Shown: positions 51,301-61,757 of the stretch, piece by piece
How the letters are laid out: the number at the start of each line of letters is the position of its first letter
Numbering within the stretch: position 1 is the stretch's first letter
Assembly: GCA_001311565.1 (NCBI GenBank)
Contig: BBBM01000007.1
Location: 20,828 to 84,827, forward strand
DNA length: 64,000 nucleotides
Direction of reading: 5' to 3'
Source of the DNA: Desulfothermus okinawensis JCM 13304
GTDB taxonomy: Bacteria; Desulfobacterota; Desulfovibrionia; Desulfovibrionales; Desulfothermaceae
Program-made: the position numbers and the translations under genes
The notes under the pieces: model-generated
What the model was told of the DNA's origin: nothing
Seen by the model: only the letters and a program-made list of their open reading frames with translations
Databases searched by the model: none

Positions 51301-51504
51301 GATTTAACTATCCCTGGTGGAATGGGTGGAAAGGAAACAGTTACAGAGATTTTAAAAATAGACAAGGATGCAAAGTGCGTTATAACAAGTGGCTATGGAG
51401 ACGACCCTGTAGTCGCAAATTATCAACAATATGGATTTAAGGCAGCTATTCAAAAACCATTTCAACTGGAAAAACTAATAACACTGGCAAATGAACTCAT
51501 TTAA
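48389..51504 (+). CDS. Hybrid sensor histidine kinase with solute-binding domain (frame-broken)
   Basis: About 1,035 residues. A signal peptide is followed by a family 3 solute-binding domain (SKSYAPFIF, EPKGIFVD, FNIGIVKGDFAYEF), a transmembrane segment near 49150-49210, PAS domains (DALIVTDFQGKITLMNSVAEQLTEW and two more), a HisKA box IGTLAGGIAHDFNNLL with the phospho-histidine, an ATPase domain (VEIKDTGPGIDEDA, GTGLGL) and a C-terminal receiver (FLDDE, LVIMDLTIPG, KPF). At least nine run-length breaks. Its 3' end overlaps the radical SAM gene by 14 bp. Confidence 0.87.
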
Positions 51505-52487
51505 GATCCCACCCCTTAACTCAGGTGGAATAATCACTAACTATTTTTGCACATCAAAATGCAGACATTGCTATATCGGTGTTCCCCTATACTACTAAAA
51601 AAACTATATTGATTCAAACACCATTAAATATCTTTGTGAGATTATTTTAAAAAAAACAAAACCCAATACTACACATTGGTGGAGGAGAGCCCTTTTTAAG
51701 ACATGAAAAATTGGCTGAATCAGTTAAGATAATTCTAAGGCATGGACTTTTTATTGAATATGTTGAGACTAATTCCTCATGGTATAAATATGAAGACTCT
51801 GCGAAGTCAATCTTGATAAAATTAAAAAAAAGCAGGATTAAAAGGACTTCTTATCTCCATATCTCCTTTTCACAATGAATACATACCATTTTCTAAGGTT
51901 ATAAATGTAATGAATTTAGCAAAAAGCCTCAGTTTCTCTATCTTGCCATGGAGTTATGATTTTGTACCGCATATAACTAGATTAGATATAAATTCCACCC
52001 ACACATTAGAGGAGTATGAAAAAAATATTTGGTGAGAATTACAAAAAAAATATATTGTAAATAGATATTGGATACATCCAGGGGGACGGGCCATCGATTT
52101 TTTTAGATAAAATCCTTCCTAAAAGACCACTTAATGAAATACTAAAATCTAAACCTTGTAATCTAGAACTTGAGAATACATCACACTTTCACATTGACCT
52201 ATATGGAAATTACATTCCAGGTCTATGCAGTGGTCTTGCCATAAAAATAGAGGATATTTTAAATCCAATAAATGAACAAAAATACCCATTGTTAAATATA
52301 CTTCATAAAAGGGGAATAAAGGGGCTATACGATCTTGCAAAAAGAGATTTTGGTTTCACAAATAAAAGGGAGTTTTATTTAAATAAGTGTCACCTATGTT
52401 TAGAGATCAGAAGATTTCTTGAAAAAAGAAGAAAAAGATTAAATTTTTTTAGAGCTAAATCCACCAGAATTTTATCATCAACCATGA
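51491..52487 (+). CDS. Radical SAM protein, frame-broken
   Basis: About 330 residues joined. The cluster motif CTSKCRHC (CxxxCxxC) is followed by LHIGGGEPFLRHEKLA, VETNSSWY, GLLISISPFHNEYIPF and, near the C-terminus, GNYIPGLCSGLAI and KCHLCLEIRRFL, which may hold an auxiliary cluster. The end FLELNPPEFYH (after one T is removed near 52447) overlaps the next gene by 4 bp. Breaks near 51595, 51653, 51688, 51822, 52027 and 52095. Substrate unknown; the link with a sensor kinase is unusual. Confidence 0.78.
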
Positions 52488-53595
52488 AAGGCTATCTCCT
52501 ATTTTTCTTAACTGTAATCTTGGTGTATGCTTTAATGCACCTTGCCCCATATTATTTACTTTCCACTATATTTCCAAGATATAAAAAACTAAGTTTAATA
52601 CTTTTAATTGGTCTGCTTCCATTTATCCTGCGCTTTTTAGATGATTACATATATTTACAAATAATACGTCCTCTTTGGTTATTGGCATATATATGGATAG
52701 GCTTTATCTTCTATTTATTTCTGTTTTCATGCACTCTCATTTTAATAAAACTGGCAATAAACTCACCTAATTTAATGAAATTTCTTTTCATATTATGCAA
52801 TATATTATGCATATCCATAACATTTTATGCTTATATAAATACAACCAATATCAAAACAACTAAATACTTCATTTCATCCTCCAAAATAAATAGAGAATAT
52901 AAGATCCTATTTTTATCTGATATGCATATCCATGTTATAACGAATTGCGACAGGATTATTAAAAACCTATCAAAGATGATAAAAACAGAATCTCCTGATA
53001 TTATTATTTTAGGTAGGGATATATTTGAGTCAAATCTTAAATTTATCAAAAAAGATATAAGAAAAATCTTTGGCCTATTTAAAGGTCATTATGTATTTTT
53101 TTGTTTTTGGAAATCATGAACATTACACCAATGATATTAGTGAAATAAAAAGATTTTTAAACGAAAACAACATAATTTTATTAAATAACACAAACTATCT
53201 ATTAGACAATATAAGCTTAATAGGAGTAGATGATCCTGCAGGGCATGGAAAATATTCTAAAAAAACAGCTTAATTCCTGGTTAAATAAAATATCTCATTT
53301 AATATCCAAAGACAAATTTAACATCCTTATCTCCCACAGACCATGGGGATTTAAAGAATTCTCATCAAAAAATGGGATAGATTTGCAATTAGGTGGCCAT
53401 ACTCACAAAGGCCAGATATATCCCTTTAACTATCTTGTAAAACTTTTCTACCCATTTATATATGGCAAATACTCTCAAAATGAAACAAATCTAATTGTTA
53501 GCATGGGTTTTGGCACATGGGGCCCACCAATGAGGATACTTACAGAAAATGAGGCAGTTATAGTTGAAATAAAGCCAAGGGCAACACCTTTTTAG
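52484..53595 (+). CDS. Membrane-bound metallophosphoesterase, frame-broken
   Basis: About 370 residues. Four hydrophobic helices make the N-terminus (YLLFFLTVILVYALMHL onwards), followed by a calcineurin-like phosphoesterase domain: LFLSDMHIH, ILGRDIF, VFGNHEHYTN, ISHRPWGF and LGGHTHKGQ give the metal ligands. This matches YaeI/YkuE-type phosphodiesterases. Breaks near 53097 and 53261. It ends the kinase/radical SAM/phosphoesterase operon. Confidence 0.87.
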
Positions 53596-53601
53596 TGTTG
53601 A

Positions 53602-53621
53602 TTTGTCTGAAACAATATAAA
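53602..53621 (+). repeat. 20-bp direct repeat, right copy
   Basis: tttgtctgaaacaatataaa, 19 of 20 bases identical to 48240-48259, right after the phosphoesterase stop. Confidence 0.6.
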
Positions 53622-53735
53622 AGGAGTTCAGCCTAATCAATTAAAAATGGTGGTTCGCGAGAAACTCTCCAAAGTTTCCACCCTATTTTCGCAAAAGGTG
53701 ACTAATAGGTGACAAATCTGAAAACCTAAAAGAAA

Positions 53736-53768
53736 AAGGCCACCTAGAGACTCTCTCTAAGTGACCTT
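53736..53768. terminator. Long imperfect hairpin before the integrated element
   Basis: aaggccacctagaga / tctctaagtgacctt, 15 positions with two mismatches and a 3-nt loop. It probably terminates the operon to the left, although no T tract follows closely. Confidence 0.55.
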
Positions 53769-53787
53769 AATTATTTCGTTTTATTTA

Positions 53788-53832
53788 CGCGCCCGGGAGG
53801 ATTCGAACCCCCGACCTACGGATTAGAAGTCC
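53788..53832 (-). other. tRNA-Arg(TCT) 3' fragment: integration site of the element
   Basis: On the minus strand the 45 bp read GGACTTCTAATCC (anticodon stem-loop with TCT), a variable region, GGGGGTTCGAATCCTCC (T arm) and CGGGCGC (acceptor 3' strand). No D arm or 5' acceptor precedes it; the sequence instead becomes AT-rich. This is the expected att duplicate left when an integrase inserts into a tRNA 3' end. The intact tRNA should be at the other end of the element, right of the window. Confidence 0.85.
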
Positions 53833-54016
53833 ATAAATTTACATTTTTATCAGTATTAACCCTTTTTGATAACTCTTTACAAAACAAAGATTTTTGGGTA
53901 ATTACCCTTTAATAGTTTTTTTACAGGAATTAGGCTAATTTTAAATTTTTGGGCGCACTTTGGGCGCACCAAATAGCCTATGAATTTTATCCAATGTTTA
54001 AAAAAAAGGATAATAG
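53833..54016. other. Leader region of the integrative element
   Basis: No gene seen. AT-rich sequence with short repeats (ttgggcgcact-ttgggcgcacc at about 53949-53970), likely integrase arm sites next to the att core. Confidence 0.45.
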
Positions 54017-55156
54017 ATGCCTATATACCTCCACTGTCCAAAATGCAAAAACAGGAACTCATTAAGGGCAAGATCCTGTAAAAAATGCGGATACACATTC
54101 CCTTATCAAGGGAAGAAATATAGAGTGGAGATTAAGCATTCAGGGAAACGGATATCTCGTATTGTGAATAGTCTTGCACTTGCCCGAGAAATAGAAGTAG
54201 CTCTCAAGGCTGATCTCATTAGAGGCGAATTAAATATAGAAAAGCCTAAGCAAATCCCCTCCTTAGATGAAGTATGGGCAAAATATCTTCCCTATGCAAA
54301 AGAAAAGAAAAAGTCTTGGCGGACAGATGCTTATTATTATAAGGCTCATATTCAGCCTAAATTTGGTTCAAAACGCTTAGATAATATTACCCCTTTTGAT
54401 CTAGAAAAATTAAGAATAGAACTCCATAAAACAAAGACTAGAAGGGGAGATTACTTTAAACCCGCCACAATTAAACATATTTTGATAATTATAAGAAGGC
54501 TTTATAATCTTGCTATAAAATGGGGAATGTATCACGGAGAGAATCCAGTCTCAAAAATAACTCTACCTAAAGTTGATAATGAAGTAGTGCGTTATTTAAC
54601 TCCCGAAGAACAAGACAGATTATTAAGGACTCTGGATAATTGGCCATGTAGGGAGTCCGCATGTTTTGTAAGATTTGCTATGCTCACTGGCCTTAGAAGA
54701 AGTGAACTTTTTAGACTAAAGTGGGAGGATATAGATTTTACCAAGAAACTTATCACAATAAAAGGACCTAAGGGAGGGAAAACCGTTACCATCCTGTTTC
54801 CTCAGAGGCTCTTAAGGTTCTTAAAGAATTGTGTGTAGTCTCAGAGTATGTATTTCCAGGGAAGAATGGGGAAATGAGGAAGGATTTTAAAGGGCCATGG
54901 TTAAGGATTAAAAAAAGCAGCAGAATTACCAGATTATTTCCGTTTTCATGATTTAAGACATCACTTTGCCTCTACTCTGGTATCTAAAGGAGTGCCAGTG
55001 GAAGTAGTATCAAAATTGCTAACACATAAAGATTTAAAAACTACTCAACGTTATGCTCATCTCTCGCCAGCTGCTTTAAGAGAAGCTGCGGAAAAAGCAG
55101 CAGAACTTATAAGATCCTCCTCAAACAAAATAATAAAAATACAAAATATGGAGTAA
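54017..55156 (+). CDS. int: Tyrosine recombinase (phage-type integrase)
   Basis: About 378 residues. An N-terminal zinc-ribbon-like start (CPKCKNRNSLRARSCKKCGY) precedes a SAM-like core-binding domain (SLDEVWAKYLPYAKEKKKSW) and the catalytic domain with TGLRRSEL (first Arg), HDLRHHFAS, LLTHKDLKTTQRYAH (tyrosine nucleophile). Breaks near 54795 and 54911. It lies next to the tRNA-Arg att fragment, as expected for the enzyme that inserts this element. Confidence 0.93.
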
Positions 55157-55179
55157 TTGATGGGTATCAATTAATTCTT

Positions 55180-55238
55180 GCGGGAGATAGGGTGCCGCGG
55201 CCCGAAAAGTCAGGAATCCCCACCTGGCCTTCTCCCGC
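55180..55238 (+). ncRNA. Candidate structured RNA after the integrase
   Basis: A 59-nt unit closed by the 8-bp stem gcgggaga / tctcccgc, with inner complementarity (ggtg/cacc and ggcc/ggcc). It is much more GC-rich than its surroundings. It could be a structured untranslated RNA, a recombination site or a regulator of the next gene; sequence alone cannot tell. Confidence 0.4.
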
Positions 55239-55268
55239 TCTAAATATGGGGGCCTAGGGGAGGGCATT

Positions 55269-56431
55269 ATGACTGCTATTGAACAAAAATTCATTGATTG
55301 GCTTAAAGACCAACCACTTCCAGTTGATGATCAAGTCTTTGAAGAAAATACACGACAGTTTCTTCAATTACTCAAACAAAACTTGCCTAATGATTGGCCT
55401 AATACATTACAAGGATACATGACTGGAGTATACTTATTACCAGTGTTCCCTATTAGGAAATGCAATTGGGATGAGATGTCAATCTACCTTATAGCTGTTC
55501 GTCAAATATTATTAGGTGAAATTGATTTTTTTTTCATCTCTAAACAAAAAAAATTGGTGCAATAATGGATCTTTTATTTAACTTATTTACAGAAGTGTTG
55601 ATTAGTGTTGTAAGGAAAGATCATTGCGTATGTAACGAAGACAAAAAGGCTGTTCAAAAGGGATACTTGAATAATTTTATATTCAGTAAAATATACTGGG
55701 ATACTTGTTGTTTTGTACTCAACGATTATTGTTTTAAACCGAAAAAAATACAAGACACAATTCAAAAATATGCCACTCCTGGTATAGATATGCCTTTAAT
55801 TAGCGATTTTTCGTTTTTTTGGATCAAACCTTGGCATTTTGAAACACTCAAAGCCTGGGGATCTTTATTTTTGGAATATGAACTATGGTAATATTAAGAT
55901 TACCCCACTGGATACGTTAGAAGAAGAATCAGAAATTCCTACCATTGCTGAAAGATCCCCGTGGATTCCATGGGAATTTGAAAGAGTATGGTGGGCTATA
56001 ATTTATTTATTTGATGTGCTGGTAAACCATCTTTTATTTGTTAATACATTAATTTCTAAAGGAGAAGTAGATTGTGTTGGTCACGAGCTAGCTTATTTTG
56101 ACCACTATAAAAAAAACAATATCAATCTAGGATTAAAGATTTCATAAAAGATTCTGGATTACACAATCCCCTTGATGACCCCACATTGCTAACCATATAT
56201 TCTGAAGAACTTTCAAAACTGAGTATTAAGATTGGAGAGCTTTGTCTTATAGTTTTAGGAGACAAGATTCCCTTTATCTCTCTGCATGCTCACCAAAAAA
56301 TTTCAGCCCTCTACGCAAAATACAGACCTAAAAATCAAGAGGATAAAGAGAAAATTTTAAAATATGCAGCGAAAAAAAAGAGAACAAAATCCAAATGTTA
56401 CAAACTATCAATTGGCGGAGGAAATATATGA
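55269..56431 (+). CDS. Hypothetical protein of the integrative element (frame-broken)
   Basis: Four in-order segments (from MTAIEQKFIDWLKDQPLPV to KKRTKSKCYKLSIGG) join at A/T runs near 55526-55553, 55815 and 56108 into one protein of about 385 residues. Segments such as ERSPWIPWEFERVWWAIIYLFDVLVNHLL and LDDPTLLTIYSEELSKLS are unlike families I know. Single gene versus two genes is uncertain. It follows the GC-rich structured unit and has an agggaggg-type site. Confidence 0.5.
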
Positions 56432-56592
56432 GGAATTGGTTTTAGCTATGGCTGATTTAAATGAGTCTATGAAAAAAAACAAGGAGCCAAAAAAAATCCA
56501 ATCTAATCTTAAAACTTGGACTTACGGGTCTTAAAGGGAAATCTAAGCCTTACACCTCTAGAACTATTTTTAATTGGTTACGTTCTAGTTAA
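56364..56592 (+). CDS. Small hypothetical protein overlapping the previous gene
   Basis: Reads MQRKKREQNPNVTNYQLAEEI then YEELVLAMADLNESMKKN and, after one A is removed from the run near 56494, LGLTGLKGKSKPYTSRTIFNWLRSS. About 75 residues, helical, basic at both ends. The C-terminal part resembles a helix-turn-helix for sequence-specific binding (SRTIFNWLR). It overlaps the end of the larger gene, so with one base fewer in the A run at 56371 it would instead be that gene's C-terminus. Confidence 0.45.
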
Positions 56593-56701
56593 GGTTTCTG
56601 AAAAATGCCCTTTTTCGGGACAACCCCCTTTTTCAAATAGATAATATAGGAATTTTAAATAGAATTAAAGCTAACGAAAAATGAAAAAGGAGGAATTATA
56701 A

Positions 56702-56900
56702 ATGGAAGAGAAAGTAACTAGACGTTATGTGAGAATATCTCAACTTCCAAAAGATTTTCCTATAAAACCAGGAACGTTGTATATTTGGCGTCATACTGGG
56801 CGCTATCCTCAATTATTTTCTAAGATAGGAGGTGCACTTTTTATTGATCTTCAAGAATGGGAAAAAAATGGTGGAAGAAAGAAAAGGACGTAATAAATAA
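56702..56900 (+). CDS. AlpA/excisionase-like DNA-binding protein
   Basis: About 65 residues: RRYVRISQLPKDFPIKPGTLYIWRHTGRYPQLFSKIGGALFIDLQEWEK. The pattern (recognition helix LYIWRHTGRYP, then FIDLQEWE) matches small MerR-like excisionase/AlpA proteins of integrative elements. A run of seven A near 56863 is overlong; corrected, it ends ERKGRNK at 56900. aaaggagg precedes the ATG. Probably controls excision or element gene expression. Confidence 0.7.
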
Positions 56901-57163
56901 AAGAGGCCCCCTTTACAGAGGCCCCGAATCCTTTTGCCCCCTACCAGGTTGCCGCCCCCAGGGGGTAAAGGGAACACATAAGGCTATGGCGCATCTATTT
57001 TTATACGCCAAGAGAGGTAGGGTCACCCTCTTTTTCAAATAGAGGGTTGAGACCTATCTACCTCCACAGCCCTTTACTTTTTTTAGCATAGCAAAAATCA
57101 GATAGCAAGATATCAAAACAAGCCAAAAAGCACATAATGGGCATTTATTTTGTGTTTGTTATA
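56901..57163. other. Gene-free stretch with hairpins
   Basis: No convincing gene. It contains several small inverted repeats: gaggcccc...gaggcccc direct copies (56911 and 56928), ccccccaggggg-type hairpin near 56952, agggtcaccct at 57018, and gaggtag...ctacctc near 57013/57058. It could be an untranslated leader or part of a replication origin region together with the TGACAAGA repeats that follow. Confidence 0.4.
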
Positions 57164-57371
57164 TGACAAGAGTGACAGAAAAAGTTGATACCGAAGTGTA
57201 TAATTTCTTTACCAGTAAAAAGACTATTAAGGATAATTTTCTATTCACAATTATATAAGAGTAAGAAATCTCTTGTCACTCCTGTCATTCTTGTCATTAT
57301 AAGTAATTTAGGTGGGTTATGTGTGACAAGAACTGTGACAAGAAAAAAATCGCTCTTGTCACTTCTTGTCA
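57164..57371. repeat. TGACAAGA iteron-like array, upstream cluster
   Basis: Seven copies of the 8-mer TGACAAGA or its complement TCTTGTCA in 208 bp, at 57164, 57271, 57289, 57324, 57336, 57354 and 57364, in both orientations. They lie directly upstream of the primase-helicase gene. A second group of five follows at its 3' end. Confidence 0.75.
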
Positions 57372-57410
57372 TAAAGAAAAAAAACCTTTAAAAATATGAA
57401 AAGGAGTATA

Positions 57411-59980
57411 ATGGAAAGAATAACGGCTGAATATATAGCGCAACAACTAGGCAAAGCGAAAAAAATATAAAAGCGGTTGGTTATGTCTTTGCCCTGTTCA
57501 TGATGACACCGATCCTTCCTTAAGCATAAAAGAAGAAAATGGGAAAATACTAGTCCATTGCTTTGCAGGATGTCCTTCAGGACAAATAATTAATAGATTA
57601 AAGGAGTTAGATTTATGGCCAAGCAGCAAGTTTAATAACTCCAAAAAGAAATATATTTCATTACCTTTGGGCATTTCGTATAAATGGAAAGGTAAAGTAG
57701 CTGTTAATTATTGGAAATATGAAGGCGCAGATGGAAACATTTTGGGTTATGTAGTTAGATATGAAGACAAAAATGGTAACAAAGAGGTAATCCCTTGGTT
57801 TAACAAGGAAGGGGGAAAATGGAAAGTGGGAGCACCCAAACGCTCCCGCCCGCTCTATAAACTAAAAGACATCTACCAAAATATTAACTCAGTCATAGTA
57901 ATTTGCGAAGGGGAAAAATCGGCATCTGCTGCTCAAAAATTATTAGGGCAAAAATACGTTACTACCACTTCTCTTGGAGGATCAAATGGAGCTAAAAAAA
58001 GCTGACTGGAAACCTTTAGAAGGCAGGAAAGTAATAATTTGGCCTGATGCAGACACGCCAGGCATTAAATATGCTCAAGATGTCTACAACAAACTTAAAT
58101 CAATTTACGTTGAGGTCCTGGGCATAGTTGATCCAATAGCTTTAGGATTTGAGATGGGGTCTAAAAAAAGACGCTGCTGATTGGCCCTCCACTAAACCCC
58201 TATCCGATCCCCTTCCCATGGTAGATTCTGAGGTTTTCTTTAGAAAATATAAAGGAAAAGGGAAGGGGAATAACACATCTCAATTAGACATCCTTAAACA
58301 ACTAACTGAAAAAAATAGAAGTATTTCACGATTCTCTCCAAGAAGGATACGCCAAAATTTTTATTAATGATCACTACGAGGTTTGGCCCATTAAATCTTT
58401 CGCATTTAAACAATGGCTAGGGAGGGAATTTTATGAAAAAAACTGGAAAGGTTGCTAACAGCCAAGCAATATCTGAGATACTTAATGTTATAGAAGCAAG
58501 AGCTTTTTTTTGAAGGAGAAGAAAGGGAAGTCTTTATTCGTGTGGGTTATAAAGACAATGCAGTTTATTTAGACCTAGGAAATGAAAAATGGGAAGCAGT
58601 TGAGATAACGAAAGAGGATTGGCGCATTGTTCAAAGTCCCCCTGTAACCTTTAGACGTCCTAGGGGGATGTTGCCCCTACCTAAACCAACTCAGAATGGA
58701 GATATAAGGAAATTAAGACCTTTCCTTAACATTGGAACAGAGGAGGACTGGATATTAGTAGTATCCTGGTTAGTTTTTTTCATTTAGTCCTAAAGGTTGT
58801 TATCCTATTTTGGCAGTTCATGGAGAACATGACTCTGGAAAAAGCACTTTGTGTAAAATGTTACGAATGCTTATTGATCCAAACAAAGCCAATATGAGGA
58901 GCAAACCTAAGAACGAGGAGGACTTTATTATAACAGCCCATAATTCTTGGATAGTAGGACTCACCAATTTATCTTCTATCCCCCATGGCTTTCAGACAGT
59001 ATGTGTAGAGTAGCTACTGGAGAAGGATTTTCTACCAGGAAACTTTACAGTAATTATGAAGAAGTGATTTTTAATCCCTGTAGGCCACAAATAATAAATG
59101 GCATCAATGAATTAATATCAAGACACGATTTAGCCAGTAGAGCCATCTTTATCAATTTGCCGTCTCTAGAAGATGAAAAACGAAAAGAAGAGGACGCGTT
59201 CAACTCAGAGTTTGAAAAAGTTAGGCCTGATATCCTGGGGGGATTGCTTGATGCAGTTGTCATGGCCCTAAGAAACAAACCACATGTAAAGTTAGATAGC
59301 AAACCAAGGATGGCTGACTTTGCTTTATGGGTAGTTGCTGCTGAACCTGCATTACCCTGGGAAGAAGGTGAATTTTTAAAGGCATACAATAATAACAGGT
59401 GTGAGATAATTCAAAAATCAGTGGAAGCTGACTTTGTAGGTAACGCTATTCTTAAGTGGTTTAAAGGAAAAGAGAGATGGGAGGGGACCGTAAGTGAGTT
59501 GTTAAATGAATTAGAAGAATTAGTGGGAGAAAAGATAATCAGGCAAAAAGGTTGGCCAAAAAAATGCTAATTCTTTAGGGAGAAAACTACCTAGAATAAC
59601 AAAATTCTTAAGGTCACTAGGAATAGACATAAAACAAAAAGCAAGAACCCAAAATAAAAGGATTATTGAGATAACCAATATCTGTGACAAGAGTGATAAG
59701 TATTGTGACAAGAAAAATTTTCTCTTGTCACAACATAACTCTCTAAAATTATTTAAAAATGACAAGAGTGACAACAGTGACAAGAAAATCCTTTCTCTGG
59801 ATATAAAAGACAAACAAAAAAATAACTAACCCACCTCAACAACCTTGTTTCTCGTGTAAGAAGTATAAATGGTGGCTAAGTACAGTTGGTAATTGGATAT
59901 GTGAAAACTGCAATCCACCAGCGGATGAAAGCCTGGTTGTCTATCGTATATCCAAAGAGGAGGCAAATTGTAATGAATAG
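57411..59980 (+). CDS. Primase-helicase of the integrative element (frame-broken)
   Basis: About 850 residues in one gene. An N-terminal CHC2-type zinc finger (LCPVHDDTDPSLSI, HCFAGC), a toprim domain (VIVICEGEKSASAA, IIWPDADTPG), a linker, and a helicase P-loop GEHDSGKSTL with downstream NGINELISRHDLASRAIFI. The C-terminus carries the TGACAAGA repeats read as DKSDKYCDKK and, if the A run at 59816-59822 is one base off, a final zinc ribbon CFSCKKYKWW...WICENCNPP ending at 59980 (otherwise the stop is 59829). At least seven breaks. It would prime and unwind DNA for element replication. Confidence 0.85.
59685..59785. repeat. TGACAAGA iteron-like array, 3' cluster
   Basis: Five copies of TGACAAGA/TCTTGTCA at 59685, 59706, 59723, 59760 and 59778, inside the 3' coding end of the primase-helicase gene. 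The same octamers occur in non-coding DNA upstream of the gene, so they are selected as DNA sites rather than as codons. Confidence 0.72.
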
Positions 59981-60283
59981 AATGGATAAATACGAACAGG
60001 AAACAATTATTATTTTTAATGAGAACGATGGAGAGGCTGAGATTTACACAGCATCTCCCAGAGTGGCAAAGGTCCTTATAAGTAGGGGCCTTGAGCCATA
60101 TAAGACAGAATTTTTAAAAGGCAAAAAGACAGGATGGTTTTTTTTAAACTGCCAAGACACTCTGTGATCTTGAACCCATCTAACAAAATAATCCGTATAG
60201 GAGGACGTCCAAAAAGGGGTGGTTTTGGCCTTGGTGCATCTTGTAACTCATTAAAATCATTGGACGCAAAAAAACGCTACTAA
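59973..60283 (+). CDS. Conserved small protein of integrative elements (one frame break)
   Basis: About 103 residues: MNRMDKYEQETIIIFNENDGEAEIYTASPRVAKVLISRG, then after one T is removed near 60140 WFFKLPRHSVILNP and RIGGRPKRGGFGLG. I recall similar small proteins next to primase genes in bacterial mobile elements; no function known. It overlaps the primase C-terminal extension by 8 bp. Confidence 0.65.
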
Positions 60284-60377
60284 CACATGAAAACGAAAAC
60301 ATGATGTTTATTATGGGTTAGGTTTTTAAAAGTCGAAAAAAATGCAACTGTGAAGCATTTAAGAGGAGGTTTAAAGT

Positions 60378-60760
60378 ATGCTAAGAGAAGATTTAAGTCC
60401 CACAACAAAAGAAACAATCAAACAAAACGACCTAGAGGAACTAAAAAAAGGATCTAAAGGACATGCTTGGGCTTTTGAAGTATCACCTGGACGATGTGGC
60501 TAATCATGTGGGTAATTATCTTGCTCTTGAGAGGGCAATTGAGGAGGGGGATGCTTTTTTTGGTTCTTAAATCTAATACTGACAAGCCTAGAGACCTTCA
60601 GGAGGCAATTTTCGCCCTTGAGTATTTACTTGATTGCGCTGATGACATCAAGCCAATGGTGTTGGAGTCCATACAAAACAAAATATCCGAGTTAAGCAAA
60701 AATGTGGTTGATGTTTGTCAATTTGTTGATGAGGAATTAAATATTAAAAAATCTCAGTAA
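60378..60760 (+). CDS. Hypothetical helical protein of the element (frame-broken)
   Basis: About 127 residues. MLREDLSPTTKETIKQNDLEEL, then after the A run near 60446 DMLGLLKYHLDDVANHVGNYLALERAIEEGD, and after the T run near 60554 NTDKPRDLQEAIFALEYLLDCADDIKPMVLE. All helical, acidic. taagaggaggt precedes the ATG. Function unknown. Confidence 0.6.
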
Positions 60761-60773
60761 AAAGGGGGAATGT

Positions 60774-60965
60774 ATGGGGAAAATAGACGATTTAAAGGCC
60801 AAGATAATATACGAATCAGACACTAAACGCTTTCACAGGTTCAAGATATTTAGTCCAGACGGATCTATTACTGGCACTGTATATTTTTCAAAATCATTTA
60901 AAAAGCTCCCTAAAATTGTGGTATTGGAGAATGAGAGAAGCTCCCAAGATGAAGATATGAGATAA
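60774..60965 (+). CDS. Small hypothetical protein
   Basis: An intact 63-residue basic protein, MGKIDDLKAKIIYESDTKRFHRF ... FSKSFKKLPKIVVLENERSSQ. It lies 13 bp after the previous gene with an aaaggggg site, and a terminator follows, so it ends this element operon. No recognised domain. Confidence 0.6.
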   Translation: MGKIDDLKAKIIYESDTKRFHRFKIFSPDGSITGTVYFSKSFKKLPKIVVLENERSSQDEDMR

Positions 60966-61009
60966 CTCAATAACTATACTGAATCATATTCCCAAGCAAT
61001 AAGATGAGT

Positions 61010-61036
61010 TGGGCGCCCTTGTGGGCGCTTTTTTTA
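61010..61036 (+). terminator. Intrinsic terminator of the element operon
   Basis: Hairpin ggcgccc-ttgt-gggcgct followed by eight T, 45 bp after the last plus-strand element gene. Confidence 0.9.
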
Positions 61037-61757
61037 ATTCCCAAAATTTTTTTCTTTTCCACATAGACACTTAGTAGGTATCCCCTTAAAAGTTCTCCTC
61101 TATGTCCTGGCTCTTTTATTATGCAACGTTTATTCAACAAAAATGCAAAATTGTCCAAGAAAAAGTAGACGCTATTAGACAAAAATTAGACATGCTGATT
61201 TTTTTTCATTATGCAAAGCTATTCAAGAAAAATTCAATATGTGGGTCCTTCCTATGTTGAAAAGGACAGGGGTCGCCACTAGCCCGAGCTATCCCTGCAT
61301 ATATTTTTGAAATTTGGAATGGAAATGGAAATATCGCAATATTTACATTTAGTGCTATCAAATTTAATTGCAAAAGCGCCCGAACTATGCGCACGTTGTG
61401 CCGTATCCAACCATCATCTAAGAAGGACCCATTTTCCTACGTGTCTTGAAATAAAATAAAAAAATAGTGAGTGATGTAATTTTCATTGTAAATTGACCCA
61501 GTTTGGACCGCATCTCAATTTAGAAGGTAGGATCCAAAAAGCAACTTATAACTTGTCCAATACACTATTGGAGGAGAACACAAATGTATTATTTGGATTA
61601 TCTTTTTCCCCTGAAATATTTTATAAAAACGTTAATAAAAAAGTGTTTGTTCACAACCCTTTCCTTAGACCTTAATTTTTGTTTAAATTTGCCCTAAGCA
61701 ATACATTACAGTAACTTCATACCTACTCCATCCTATTTCTCAAAAAAGATTTGCCAA
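61037..61757. other. Mostly gene-free stretch between element modules
   Basis: About 720 bp without a convincing gene. It contains two similar segments (ttatgcaacg-tttattcaa near 61118 and ttatgcaaag-ctattcaa near 61209) and a GC-richer patch near 61265-61300. The only ORF-like piece is at 61319-61459. AT content rises towards the DUF3800 gene. Confidence 0.4.
61319..61459 (+). CDS. Possible small cysteine-rich protein
   Basis: A 46-residue ORF starting MEMEISQYLHLVLSNLIAKAPELCARC and ending THFPTCLEIK, with cysteines and histidines (CARC, HH, TC) that could form a small zinc site. There is no strong ribosome site and no neighbour that explains it. It may be chance. Confidence 0.25.
   Translation: MEMEISQYLHLVLSNLIAKAPELCARCAVSNHHLRRTHFPTCLEIK

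Noticed and set aside
57164..57371. CRISPR array
   Set aside because: The repeats are 8-mers in mixed orientation with irregular spacing and no cas genes nearby.
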